Assembly: GCF_007830445.1 (NCBI RefSeq)
Contig: NZ_VLKR01000003.1
Span: forward strand, 248,001 to 312,000
From: Sphingobacterium siyangense
GTDB lineage: Bacteria > Bacteroidota > Bacteroidia > Sphingobacteriales > Sphingobacteriaceae
Direction: 5' to 3'
DNA length: 64,000 bases
The stretch's first letter is position 1. Every line of letters begins with the position of its first letter. Shown here piece by piece: positions 38,331 through 48,008 of this stretch. The notes under the pieces were generated by a model, which was not told the origin of the DNA, ran no database searches, and worked only from the letters and a program-made list of their open reading frames with translations. Made by a program: the position numbers and the translations under genes.

Positions 38331-40679
38331 TTATTTCTTTTTGTTCGATTTCAACTTGATATTTGTTTGCAAATCCGTTATCATTGAATAAGGCGCTGAA
38401 TTTTTGGACGATCCCCTCGTATAATTGGGTTTTGCCGCCATGTCAAAATTAAGTGTGCCACCTTCATGCAATGCTTTGTGACTTAACCAGTTTTTACCAT
38501 AATCCTTACCATTCATTTGCAATGTGTTTACATATACATTTTCAGCTGAGTTCTTTGGTGCATCAATGGTCAATGTCTTACCATTTTCAAATGTTAATGT
38601 CGCTTTTTTAAATAATGGGGCTCCGAGCACATATTCATCCGTCGCCGGACAAACCGGATAGAATCCCAGCGCTGAAAAAACATACCATGCAGAGGTTTGA
38701 CCATTATCTTCATCACCACAATAGCCATCAGGTGTAGGCTTATACATTCGGTCTATCACTTGACGCACCCAATATTGTGTTTTCCAAGGTTGGCCAGCAT
38801 AATTGTACAAATATGGCATATGCTGAATTGGCTGATTACCATGTGCATATTGCCCCATATTCGCAACTTGCATTTCACGTATTTCATGGATAATACCACC
38901 ATAATAGCTATCGTCGAAATCTGGGGACTGAACAAACACCGAATCCAACATGCCCACAAAAGTCTTCTCTCCTCCCATCAGATCGATCAGCCCCTGAACA
39001 TCGTGAAATACGCTCCACGAATAATGCCAGCTATTTCCTTCGGTGAATGCGTCACCCCATTTCAATGGATTAAAAGGGGCCTGGAATTTTCCATCTTTAT
39101 TCTTTCCACGCATAAGATTGGTCGATGGATCAAATAAATTCTTGTAATTCTGTGCACGCTTAGCATACAAATCAATCTCAGCCTTCGGGCGGTTCAACGC
39201 TTTTGCCAATTGGTAGATCGTGAAATCGTCATAGGCATATTCCAATGTACGTGCTGCATTTTCATTGATTTTAACATCATATGGCACATAACCCAAACTA
39301 TTGTAATATTCAACGCCTTTTCTTCCAACAGCACTCATTGGTCCTTCGTTATTAGCACCGTGTTGTAAGGCTTCGTATAACTTATTGATATCATAACCGC
39401 GCAATCCCTTCATATATGCATCCGAAACGACCGATGCAGAGTTATTTCCCACCATGATATCGGCATATCCCGGACTGCTCCATTCAGGAAGGAAGCCTCC
39501 TTCTAGATACGCGTTAAGTAAACCTTCCTGCATCTCCTTATTAATGGAAGGATACATAAAGTTTAAGAATGGGTACAACGCTCTAAAAGTGTCCCAAAAA
39601 CCTGTTCCTCCAAATAAATAACCGGGAAGTGTTTTTCCATTATATGGGCTGTAATGTACAGCCTTTCCTTGCGCATCAATTTCATATAATTTGTTCGGGA
39701 AAAATAAGGTCCGATACATCGTCGAATAGAATGTACGCAGTTGATCAATATCATCACCTTCTACTTTAATTTTTCCTAAAGTCGAATTCCAGATCTGACG
39801 TCCGTCTTCTTTTATTTGATCGAAAGATTTGTTACCTAACTCATTTAAGTTTAATAAGGCTTGCTCGGCACTGATAAAGGAAGACGCCACTTTCACCTGC
39901 ACTGGTTTCGTTTTGTCTTTTACCTTAAACCCGACGATTGCACCAGTGTGATCACCTTTGATCTGAAGTTGCCCATCCTTCTTCTCTTTGCCTTCCCAAG
40001 TAGCGACACTTGCAAAAGGTTGATCAAAAACCAAAACAAAATAATTCTTGAAATTAGCAGGTAGTGGGCCGCGTGCATATTTCGAAGAATAGCCAATTAT
40101 CATATTTTTTTCTGGAATAATCTGAACTTCAGATCCCTTTTCATAAGCATCCAAAACAATATAAGCATCGTCTGTTTTATTAAACGAGATCCTAAACATG
40201 GCTGCGCGTTCTGTTGGTGTCATCTCTGCAGTCACATCGTGATCTGCTAGATAAACCGAATAATAATACGGTTTTACAATCTCCGCTTTATGTGAAAACC
40301 AGCTCGCACGTTCATCTTGATCAAATACAGGCTTTCCAGTTACAGGCATGATAGAAAAAACACCGTAATCATTCATCCAGGGTGATGGCTGGTGAGTCTG
40401 TTTTAATCCACGAATCTTATCAGCAGTATATTGATACTGCCATCCGTCGCCATTTTTCCCTGTTTGTGGTGTCCACATATTCATTCCCCAAGGTCTCGCA
40501 ATCGAGGGATAGGTGTTACCATTGGACAACTCAAATTTGGATTCGGTACCCATTAATGGATTAACAAGATCGACAGCTTCTAGCTGCTGTCCTCTAAATT
40601 TCTGAGCCAAAACCGGTTTTGCGTAAAACAAACCCAAAGACAATAACGACCCTAGAAAAACACTTAAAGATTTCTTCAT
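38331..40679 (-). CDS. GH92 family alpha-mannosidase (copy 3)
   Basis: 782 residues, signal peptide MKKSLSVFLGSLLSLGLFYAKPVLA. It is closely related to copy 1 throughout: VNPLMGTESKFELSNGNTYP, YSPYNGKTLPGYLFGGTGFW, TEGNSWHYSWSVFHD, YAHGNQPIQHMPYLYNYAG, and GDEDNGQTSAWYVFSALGFYP. Same family role as copy 1: exo-alpha-mannosidase, calcium dependent. It is the first gene of the unit GH92-BSP-GH92-kinase-regulator. A near-perfect LacI-type palindrome at 40705-40722 lies 26 bases upstream of its start. Confidence 0.94.
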   Translation of the reverse strand: MKKSLSVFLGSLLSLGLFYAKPVLAQKFRGQQLEAVDLVNPLMGTESKFELSNGNTYPSIARPWGMNMWTPQTGKNGDGWQYQYTADKIRGLKQTHQPSPWMNDYGVFSIMPVTGKPVFDQDERASWFSHKAEIVKPYYYSVYLADHDVTAEMTPTERAAMFRISFNKTDDAYIVLDAYEKGSEVQIIPEKNMIIGYSSKYARGPLPANFKNYFVLVFDQPFASVATWEGKEKKDGQLQIKGDHTGAIVGFKVKDKTKPVQVKVASSFISAEQALLNLNELGNKSFDQIKEDGRQIWNSTLGKIKVEGDDIDQLRTFYSTMYRTLFFPNKLYEIDAQGKAVHYSPYNGKTLPGYLFGGTGFWDTFRALYPFLNFMYPSINKEMQEGLLNAYLEGGFLPEWSSPGYADIMVGNNSASVVSDAYMKGLRGYDINKLYEALQHGANNEGPMSAVGRKGVEYYNSLGYVPYDVKINENAARTLEYAYDDFTIYQLAKALNRPKAEIDLYAKRAQNYKNLFDPSTNLMRGKNKDGKFQAPFNPLKWGDAFTEGNSWHYSWSVFHDVQGLIDLMGGEKTFVGMLDSVFVQSPDFDDSYYGGIIHEIREMQVANMGQYAHGNQPIQHMPYLYNYAGQPWKTQYWVRQVIDRMYKPTPDGYCGDEDNGQTSAWYVFSALGFYPVCPATDEYVLGAPLFKKATLTFENGKTLTIDAPKNSAENVYVNTLQMNGKDYGKNWLSHKALHEGGTLNFDMAAKPNYTRGSSKNSAPYSMITDLQTNIKLKSNKKK

Positions 40680-40704
40680 TATTTAGGATATATAAAAATA
40701 TTTC

Positions 40705-40722
40705 TACTAAAACGTATTAGTA
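40705..40722. promoter_or_regulatory. candidate LacI-family operator upstream of GH92 copy 3
   Basis: TACTAAAACGTATTAGTA, an 18-base dyad with only one asymmetric pair of positions and a central CG. It lies between GH92 copy 3 and the lacI-type gene (starting at 41814). A weak TTATTTTG promoter-like box is at 40747-40754 on the minus strand, which would put the operator just downstream of transcription start, as in repression by roadblock. The same 16-base core recurs at 27700-27715. Confidence 0.72.
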
Positions 40723-40827
40723 AAGATATAAAAAAGAATATTAAATCAAAATAAAGACCTGGAATTGGACAAACACGTCTTATGATTTTTACAATTCAAT
40801 TTCTATATATCCATTTGTTGTCCCTTT

Positions 40828-41814
40828 TTATCGCTTGATCAATTTGGTCGAAATGACATATTCTTTTGGTATGGATATCCCCTGATCTATTTCCTTTAAC
40901 AAAACTTTCACACAAGTTTTAGCCAGAGGTTCCAATGGTTGCTGAATACAGGAAATTTTAGGAATCAAAATATCAAATAATTCATGGTCATCAAAAGAAA
41001 ACATCGGAAAATTATAGCTATTCTCAGGTGCCGACCGTAATACCTTCAATCCGAGAATACAAAGATAATTTGTGGTAAAAAATAGACCATCTAAGCCTAC
41101 CTGCTTAGCAGCCCAATTTTTCAACATACGTGAACCTTTCTGCTTCAGGTGCTGATAAGGTAATTGCAGTATACGAGGTTCCATTCCATATGTGTCACAA
41201 AACGCCAAATAAGCACGCTTACGTGCCAGCATTTGTGGTTGATCCGAATCGATGGTTACCAGCCCAAAATTTCTACAACCAATAGATTTCAAATAGTCAC
41301 ATGCATTCTTCCCACTAACTTCATTGTCAATATGTACATAATGGGTTTCCACTGTTGGAGAATTTCTATCAAAAACTACCAGCGGAACCTTATGTTCCAA
41401 TATTTTGCGCTGATATTCTTCCAGATCTACTGTCGGAGCCAAAATAATACCCTCCACTTTCTTTTCCAACATCGAATCGATGATATCGCGTGCATTTTGC
41501 GGATCTCCAAGCGTACTACTGTAGAGGACATGATAATTTTTCTTTCGGAACAATTCCTCTACATACAATGCAAATGGACCAAAAAAAGAATCCCCAATAT
41601 TCTCTACAATTAGACCAATAGTATTTGACCGTCCTGTTGCTAAACTCTTAGCGAGTGCATTGGGTTTATAGCCAACTTTTTCAACGTATGCAAGTACGCG
41701 GCTTTCCAATTCCTTGCTAATGCGTGCTCGCTCGGCTTTGTGATTGATGACTAACGAAACAGTTGATTTAGACACATTGAGTTCCTGTGCTATTTCTTTA
41801 ATTGATTTGGCCAT
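40828..41814 (-). CDS. LacI-family transcriptional regulator
   Basis: 328 residues. N-terminal HTH MAKSIKEIAQELNVSKSTVSLVIN with hinge VGYKPNALAKSLATGRSNTIGLI, then a periplasmic-binding-protein-like effector domain (IDSMLEKKVEGIILAP, VPLVVFDRNS, FDDHELFDILIPKISCIQQPLEPLA). It is expected to bind a sugar or sugar phosphate and control the adjacent GH92 genes. Two candidate operators (40705-40722 and 27698-27715) support regulation of both GH92 units. It is transcribed in the same direction as the GH92 genes from its own promoter. Confidence 0.92.
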   Translation of the reverse strand: MAKSIKEIAQELNVSKSTVSLVINHKAERARISKELESRVLAYVEKVGYKPNALAKSLATGRSNTIGLIVENIGDSFFGPFALYVEELFRKKNYHVLYSSTLGDPQNARDIIDSMLEKKVEGIILAPTVDLEEYQRKILEHKVPLVVFDRNSPTVETHYVHIDNEVSGKNACDYLKSIGCRNFGLVTIDSDQPQMLARKRAYLAFCDTYGMEPRILQLPYQHLKQKGSRMLKNWAAKQVGLDGLFFTTNYLCILGLKVLRSAPENSYNFPMFSFDDHELFDILIPKISCIQQPLEPLAKTCVKVLLKEIDQGISIPKEYVISTKLIKR

Positions 41815-42194
41815 AAGAGCATTTTCATAAAATTAGGGTGAAATTAGAAAATAAATATGAACATATCGGAGATTACAATTGATAGCACACACTAAATTAT
41901 TACACAATCGTATGCGCGAGAGTCAAAAAAGGCTTAGATTGACAATGAAGACTGTTTAACTAATACTTTTATGCCTCGATAAATAACGACCGATATGGCC
42001 TAAAAGGTATTTTTGCTTAGATTTAAACTTCATTTTTCATGAATAGCAAATGTCTATTACAAATAGATGTATAAAAAAGGAATACAAACCATTATTGATA
42101 ACCATCAGAATTTCTTAAAAGATTAAGATGACCATTATCTAAATTAGTGGCCTATCCTAACCAACAAAGAGATTTGATTTGACGAATGAACTAG
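41815..42194. other. 380-base intergenic region between divergent lacI-type and sulfatase genes
   Basis: No gene was seen. A TATTTTTG box at 42008-42015 (plus) is a possible sulfatase promoter. At 41958-41975 the sequence aactaatactttta matches the left half of the proposed LacI operator but not the right half, so it is only a degenerate candidate. Confidence 0.4.
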
Positions 42195-43634
42195 ATGCAA
42201 ATGAAAACACCTTTTATGTTATCTTTTCTGATGATGTTAACAGCCATGGCCGTAGCGCAAGAGAAAGACAAAAGACCCAATATCATACTTATTATGGCGG
42301 ATGATCTTGGTTATGGAGACCTTGGGGTATATGGTCAGCAAAAAATTGAAACGAGGCATATTGATTCATTGGCTGCCAAGGGAATGAAATTTGATAACTT
42401 CTACGCTGGTACATCTGTATGCGCTCCGTCGCGGTCATCGTTAATGACAGGACAGCACACCGGCCATACCTACGTACGCGGTAACAAAGAAATTGAGCCC
42501 GAAGGACAACAACCGCTAGCCGACTCTGTACAAACTTTCGCTATGCTTCTACAACAAGCAGGATATACAACCGGTGCGTTTGGAAAATGGGGACTTGGCA
42601 TGGTCCATACAACAGGTGCTCCTGATCAAAAAGGATTCGATGAATTCTATGGCTATAACTGCCAACGTCAATCCCATCGCTACTACCCAACTCACCTCTG
42701 GCATAATAACGAAAGGATAGAACTCCACGGCAATGGTTTAATGGCCCAAGGACAGTATGCTCCAGCATTAATTCAAGAAAAGACCTTGAAATTTATTGAT
42801 GAAAATAAAGAAAAACCTTTTTTCCTTTATGTACCTACAGTTCTTCCTCACGCCGAATTATCGGGTCCGGATGACAAATATTATCAATTATATGCAGACA
42901 GGTTTGATGAAAAACCACATAAAGGAAATGACTATGGCCCACAAGCGACTGTTTCCGGTTACGCTTCGGTAAAAAAACCTCATGCCATGTATGCGAGTAT
43001 GGTAAGCCGTATGGATGCTTATGTCGGTCAAATTGTTGATCGGTTACGCGAAAACAAGCTATTGGATAATACAATTATCATTTTTACAAGCGACAACGGA
43101 TCGCACAAAGAAGGCGGAGCCGATCCCAATTTTTTCAATAGCTCTGGCGGGTTACGCGGCAACAAACGCGACCTCTATGAAGGTGGCATCAAGACCCCTT
43201 TCATTGTTTATTGGCATGATAAAGTTGCGGAAGGAAAAACCTCAAACTACCTGGGCGCTTTTTGGGATATTATGCCTACGATAGTCGAGCTTGCCGGGAC
43301 AAAAAAACCGCATTATACAGACGGAATTTCATTTTTACCAACACTGCTAGGTAAAAACAAGCAACAAAAACAGCACCAATACCTGTACTGGGAATTTCAT
43401 GAAGATGGGGGTCGTCAAGCCCTGCGCCAAGGAGATTGGAAACTTATCTTACAAAAAGTGACAAGTAGCCAACCTACAGCCGAACTATATAATCTCAAAC
43501 AAGACCCAAAAGAACAACACAATATTGCCCAGGAAAACCCAACGAAAGTAAAAGAATTACGTCAGCTGATTGAAAAAGCGCATATCGAAAGTGATATTTT
43601 CCCATTAACAAGTGTAAATATGCACATAAAATAA
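42195..43634 (+). CDS. exported formylglycine-dependent sulfatase
   Basis: 479 residues, signal peptide ending ...AMAVAQ. Family S1 sulfatase: PNIILIMADDLGYGDLG supplies the two Asp metal ligands, and VCAPSRSSLMTG contains Cys76 in C-x-P-S-R, which is converted to formylglycine. FGKWGLG, FTSDNGSHKEGG, and a C-terminal LYWEFHEDGGRQALRQGDWK domain follow. It hydrolyses sulfate esters of glycans, lipids or aryl compounds; the substrate is unknown. It is the only plus-strand gene here, divergent from the LacI gene and convergent with the phospholipase gene. An in-frame ATG at 42201 is an equally good start. Confidence 0.93.
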   Translation: MQMKTPFMLSFLMMLTAMAVAQEKDKRPNIILIMADDLGYGDLGVYGQQKIETRHIDSLAAKGMKFDNFYAGTSVCAPSRSSLMTGQHTGHTYVRGNKEIEPEGQQPLADSVQTFAMLLQQAGYTTGAFGKWGLGMVHTTGAPDQKGFDEFYGYNCQRQSHRYYPTHLWHNNERIELHGNGLMAQGQYAPALIQEKTLKFIDENKEKPFFLYVPTVLPHAELSGPDDKYYQLYADRFDEKPHKGNDYGPQATVSGYASVKKPHAMYASMVSRMDAYVGQIVDRLRENKLLDNTIIIFTSDNGSHKEGGADPNFFNSSGGLRGNKRDLYEGGIKTPFIVYWHDKVAEGKTSNYLGAFWDIMPTIVELAGTKKPHYTDGISFLPTLLGKNKQQKQHQYLYWEFHEDGGRQALRQGDWKLILQKVTSSQPTAELYNLKQDPKEQHNIAQENPTKVKELRQLIEKAHIESDIFPLTSVNMHIK

Positions 43635-43752
43635 GGTTTGGGGAGTAGCAAACTGAGCGTTATTTTCCCCAAAAAACATTAAAATTCCGGAAAGTATAGC
43701 AACAGGAAAAAGATACCAAGAAATAGAAATGATTGACTTCCTATACAGGCAC

Positions 43753-43787
43753 AAAAAAAGATCCTAGCCCACTGTAGAACTAGGATC
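43753..43787 (-). terminator. intrinsic terminator of the phospholipase C gene
   Basis: An 8-base stem, gatcctag (43760-43767) with ctaggatc (43780-43787), is followed on the minus strand by seven T. A second dyad, tttgggga (43637-43644) with tccccaaa (43666-43673), lies just after the convergent sulfatase stop, but it has no T-run. Confidence 0.82.
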
Positions 43788-43843
43788 GTATAGATAAAGA
43801 AGTACCGCCAACAGATACCATTTATCAATGAATCGTTAGCTTA

Positions 43844-46321
43844 TTATCCCAACTGAGGATCAGTTTTCGAATGGTTACCCGTTTCTACGCGACCAGCGAA
43901 CTGACGTATAAATTTGGTTCCCTCAACATGCAGCGTCACATCATACCAACCATGGGTTTTATGAGATTCCACAATCCACTTCGTAGATTTCCCTGCCGCA
44001 AGTACAATCGATTTCTTCCATGTACTATAAGCATTATCTTCTACATGTACACGGAATGATTTTTCCCCGTGATTATGAACCTCCAGTACAAGATTACCCG
44101 TCAAAAGACCTTTCTTCCCGATTTCATAGGTCGCTCCAACAGATAAGGGTTCCTCCTGTCCTTTAAATCCGCGCATAAAACCATTAGGTCCGTACACTGT
44201 TAAATCGTAATGGTGATCTTTAAAGTCTGCCAAGTTCCAGTCAAAGCTTAGTTCCTGCCCAGCGACAACTGCAAATGGCCAAAATCTCACACCTTCCTTA
44301 TAGCTGGGTCCACTATAGACATTAAATGGGCTGTTTAGCGATTTACTACCAAATACCTTATTGCCCGCCTCTAGTGTCAGATGAATCTGATTGTGTTCCT
44401 TAGCAAAAGAGTCCTTAACATAAAGCTCGTACGCCAGAGCGTTGGAGTTTTTCTGACCTTTCTCCTGTCTTGCCAACAGCTTCGAATGACCTTTAGACCG
44501 CAATCCTGCTACATCCTCTTTCGACCAAACATGAAAATTATTGGGCAATGGTTTCGCTTTCGCCTGATCAATCGCATAGATCTGCTGATTCCGATCAAGG
44601 AAAGGCAAATTAACAGCATTCGATCCTTCAGCTTTCCGAAATACCGATGTCAAATCACCTGTGATGGCCCGGCGCCACGAACTGATATTCTCCTCTTTCA
44701 CATGCTTGCCCAACTTTTTTTCAAAGAAATGCTCCATAAACTGAATCGTCGATGTGATATCGCAAATCTCCGAATTGACCCAACCGCCTTTTGACCAAGG
44801 TGACGCTACAATTAAAGGCACCCGGTAGCCCAGCCCCACCGGACCTTCCGTTGCATTACTTTTTTCTTCACCATCGGCAAGCTCCTGGGCTAAACTCACA
44901 TATTCGCCACTATAATCCAATTCCGGTGAAGTTTTTCCAGAACGATGATCTGCTGGGTTAGGTGCTACAAACGGAGGGATATGGTCAAAATAACCATCAT
45001 TCTCATCATAGTTCAGAATAAAAATAGTCTTCTTCCAGATTTCGGGATTTTCTGTCAGAATATTTAAAAGCTCCGATACATACCAAGCACCATACATAGG
45101 TGCACTCGGATGATCTGAGAAGCTTTGTGGTGCGACAAGCCAAGATACTGCAGGTAACTTCCCAGATTTCACATCATGTCTAAATTGGTGCAAAACATCC
45201 CCCTTAGGAACTCTAATCTTTTCACCCTCCTGTGCCACCACGCTTGTCTCACGATAGAAAGAATCACCCTCATTCGTTTGAAAAGCACGTTCATGCAAGG
45301 TACGCTGTTCTTTAGGAAGCTGCTGAAAAGCATGATCCGTAAGACGTGCCAAATGTTTTTGGTAGCTATTCAGCTGCTCCTGCTTCTGCTTAAGTTTATT
45401 CTGTGTTTTTTGGACACTCTCAGAGCTATTATTCGCTAATGCCTTTTCAAGTTCTTGAATTTCAGCGGGTATTTCTGCCACACGTTTACGCATAAAATCA
45501 AGATGGCTTTTCTTGAATTCAATATGATATTGCGCAAACCATTCCAAATTATTGTCTGTAAAATTTCCCAACAGATCCTCACCGTCTAAGCCACTTTCTA
45601 TACTGACTTCATTTTGGTAGACTTTCCAGGAGATCCCTGCTTCTTCCAGTCGTTCCGGAAAAGTCTTCCAATGTGCCCAACGGTTAAAATAGATATCTGA
45701 ATTCCGCACCAATGGCTTTGCTCCTTTGTGTGGTACGCAGGTTCCTGTCCAGAAAAAATGGCGATTGGTTGTTGTACCTGTAATGGACGAACAGAAGTGC
45801 TGGTCACAAATGGTAAAGGCATCAGCTAACGCATAATAGAAAGGAATATCCTCCCGTGTATAATAACCCATTGTTAGCGGAATTTCTTTCAAGACCTTTC
45901 CTCCTGGACGCTTCGCTTCAATCCAGTTATCGTGTTTTCCCTGATTACGGGCTGCCATCTGATTTTCCCAGGAATGTGGTAAATTTCCGGTCCAGGCAGC
46001 ATTTGAATTTTTGATATCCAGTCGGAACGGCGAATAGGTCTTACCTGCAGCCGACGATTGCAACCATACAGGGTTACCACTAGGCAATTTAATCGCCCGT
46101 GGATCATTAAACCCTCGAACCCCACGAAGTGTTCCAAAACTATGATCAAAAGAACGATTCTCTTGCATTAATAATACAATATGCTCGGCATCTAAAAAGG
46201 TACTTCCAATGATCGGTTCAATAGCCAATGCACGTTGTATGGCATCTGGCATAGCACTCTGTAAGCCAAAAACACCAGCTAACAAGGAAGCCTTCTTAAT
46301 AAAATCTCTTCTGCTATCCAT
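43844..46321 (-). CDS. Tat-exported phospholipase C, phosphocholine-specific type
   Basis: 825 residues, beginning with a Tat signal (SRRDFIKKASLLAGVFGLQS). The phosphoesterase domain shows VLLMQENRSFDHSFGTLRGVRGF with catalytic residues, HSWENQMAARNQGKHDNW, YYALADAFTICDQHF and FFWTGTCVPH, and ends with VGLGYRVPLIVASPWSKGG. Two C-terminal DUF756 beta domains follow from about residue 640. It hydrolyses phosphatidylcholine and sphingomyelin-like substrates in the periplasm or outside. It lies downstream of, but is separated by a terminator from, the SusC/SusD pair, so it probably has its own promoter. No partner chaperone gene was seen. Confidence 0.92.
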   Translation of the reverse strand: MDSRRDFIKKASLLAGVFGLQSAMPDAIQRALAIEPIIGSTFLDAEHIVLLMQENRSFDHSFGTLRGVRGFNDPRAIKLPSGNPVWLQSSAAGKTYSPFRLDIKNSNAAWTGNLPHSWENQMAARNQGKHDNWIEAKRPGGKVLKEIPLTMGYYTREDIPFYYALADAFTICDQHFCSSITGTTTNRHFFWTGTCVPHKGAKPLVRNSDIYFNRWAHWKTFPERLEEAGISWKVYQNEVSIESGLDGEDLLGNFTDNNLEWFAQYHIEFKKSHLDFMRKRVAEIPAEIQELEKALANNSSESVQKTQNKLKQKQEQLNSYQKHLARLTDHAFQQLPKEQRTLHERAFQTNEGDSFYRETSVVAQEGEKIRVPKGDVLHQFRHDVKSGKLPAVSWLVAPQSFSDHPSAPMYGAWYVSELLNILTENPEIWKKTIFILNYDENDGYFDHIPPFVAPNPADHRSGKTSPELDYSGEYVSLAQELADGEEKSNATEGPVGLGYRVPLIVASPWSKGGWVNSEICDITSTIQFMEHFFEKKLGKHVKEENISSWRRAITGDLTSVFRKAEGSNAVNLPFLDRNQQIYAIDQAKAKPLPNNFHVWSKEDVAGLRSKGHSKLLARQEKGQKNSNALAYELYVKDSFAKEHNQIHLTLEAGNKVFGSKSLNSPFNVYSGPSYKEGVRFWPFAVVAGQELSFDWNLADFKDHHYDLTVYGPNGFMRGFKGQEEPLSVGATYEIGKKGLLTGNLVLEVHNHGEKSFRVHVEDNAYSTWKKSIVLAAGKSTKWIVESHKTHGWYDVTLHVEGTKFIRQFAGRVETGNHSKTDPQLG

Positions 46322-46404
46322 AAATAAATTTGTTATCTCTCTACTAAATTCAATGGTCTAAAGCGAATATATCCATTCGCTGTCGTTTTTAATGTAACGT
46401 TTTT

Positions 46405-46455
46405 AACAAAAATCCCCGCAAACGATTGATCTCATCTACGGGGATTGTTTTTTTC
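46405..46455 (-). terminator. terminator after the ECF-controlled SusC-SusD pair
   Basis: Stem aatccccg (46411-46418) pairs with cggggatt (46439-46446), 20-base loop, with A/T runs on both flanks. It is 8 bases past the SusD stop. Confidence 0.7.
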
Positions 46456-46462
46456 GAAGGAC

Positions 46463-47986
46463 TTATTTCAAAAGCCACATCAATTGGTTGATCTCATCAT
46501 TGCCTTTATATTGGCGCTGCATTGCCTCGTCCAAATTTGCAGAATTATAATTGTACTCTAATGATGGGTAACGCCACCGCATCGGTATTTTATCCGGTGC
46601 GACTGAATTCAAACTTGATGTTGGATTGATTTTCCATTTAGGATAGCCCGTTCTTCTGTAATCATAATATGGAGTCATACGCCCCTGCAAGTAACTGGCT
46701 AAATATTTTTGTGTCATAATAGCCTCCAGTTGTGCTTCAAGTACGACCGGAAATTGATTTCCATAAGTTGCTACTGCTGTATTGATGTAGTTGGCATCCA
46801 ATGGCATATTATGGGTATATTGAGCCGTATTCGGCGTATTATCCGCTATAAATTTCATTGCGGCTTCAATTCCTTTCTTATACCAATTAACGGACGATTC
46901 GGCAACCCAGCCCCGTGCGGCAGCTTCAGCTATCACAAAACATAGATGTGCATAACTGTATTGTTGTGTTGGTTCACCACTAACTAGTTCCGTATAACGG
47001 TCATTCAATTTAGAATAATCATTTTTCTTCTTTAACTCAGCAATTTCACTAAAGGAAAGAGAAGGATCTGTCCCTATGTACGCGCTAAAATCATTAGACT
47101 GTTTGCCGTTTGTGATCTGTAATGCGGAAGGATTCGCATAATAAAACAATCTTCTATCTTGATATTGTTTCAATCGGTCAATAACCTCTGTCGAAACAAT
47201 AGGATAAATAACAAAGCTATTACTAATCTTATAGAAAGGATAAGTTTGGCTGGCTTTGTCCTCATGAACGACCTGAAAATTATCTGCATTACTACCAAAG
47301 ATCGGTTTACTGGTCAAGATTGATTTAAAACGATCTTTTATCTTTAGATCGGCATCACTTTCTTTTTTGCTTAATTGAATAAGAACATTTAATGCAAAGC
47401 TGTTTACCAATTTGCGCCATTTCGTGATATCTCCAGCGAACAATGGATCACCATCAAATTTTTCACCTTCCGAAAAGAGCTTATCTGCAAGCTCCAACTC
47501 GTTCAAAATACCCAGAAAAACATCTTTTTGAGTATCATATTTAGGGAAATAAACTTTATCCGTTTCCCCTTTTAATGCATCTTTATAGGGAATATCTCCA
47601 ACACTCATTGTCCCCTCGTAAAACTTCATGGCACGAGCAAAATACATCAGACCATTATATGAGTTCTTGAGTTTTTCACTTGTTGCAAACTCTCCCATAA
47701 AATGAGCATCGTTGATCGAAGTCATCGAGATATCCCATTCGCCGAGGCTATTGTATTGATACCCCTCTGTTAATTCTGTCCAAGCAATCTCTTTGGTAAG
47801 CATATAAGGCTGCATAAAACCTTTAGTTGAGGACTGGCGTGCCAAATTTAATATTATACGAGTAGCCAACATGGAAGGTTTAACCACGGATGGTGTCTCA
47901 GGATTAGTATTGATCTCATCAAACTTGGAACAACTTGTCGACACCGCCAAAGTACCAAGGGCGATATACGTCAATAATCTTTTCAT
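46463..47986 (-). CDS. SusD/RagB family lipoprotein, SusD-like_2 type
   Basis: 507 residues from MKRLLTYIALGTLAVSTSC (Cys 19), chosen over the ATG at 47992 because it gives the cleaner signal. The N-terminal FDEINTNPETPSVVKPSML and C-terminal YQGRMTPYYDYRRTGYPKW with IPMRWRYPSLEYNYN match the SusD-like_2 group. It binds nutrient for the adjacent SusC. In this group the substrates are often not polysaccharide but peptides or other oligomers, so the cargo is open. It follows SusC by 22 bases. Confidence 0.9.
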   Translation of the reverse strand: MKRLLTYIALGTLAVSTSCSKFDEINTNPETPSVVKPSMLATRIILNLARQSSTKGFMQPYMLTKEIAWTELTEGYQYNSLGEWDISMTSINDAHFMGEFATSEKLKNSYNGLMYFARAMKFYEGTMSVGDIPYKDALKGETDKVYFPKYDTQKDVFLGILNELELADKLFSEGEKFDGDPLFAGDITKWRKLVNSFALNVLIQLSKKESDADLKIKDRFKSILTSKPIFGSNADNFQVVHEDKASQTYPFYKISNSFVIYPIVSTEVIDRLKQYQDRRLFYYANPSALQITNGKQSNDFSAYIGTDPSLSFSEIAELKKKNDYSKLNDRYTELVSGEPTQQYSYAHLCFVIAEAAARGWVAESSVNWYKKGIEAAMKFIADNTPNTAQYTHNMPLDANYINTAVATYGNQFPVVLEAQLEAIMTQKYLASYLQGRMTPYYDYRRTGYPKWKINPTSSLNSVAPDKIPMRWRYPSLEYNYNSANLDEAMQRQYKGNDEINQLMWLLK

Positions 47987-48008
47987 GTTCATATTTGTTT
48001 TGTAGTTT

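Noticed and set aside
41958..41975. LacI operator upstream of the sulfatase gene
   Set aside because: The left half matches but the right half does not, and the central CG is missing.
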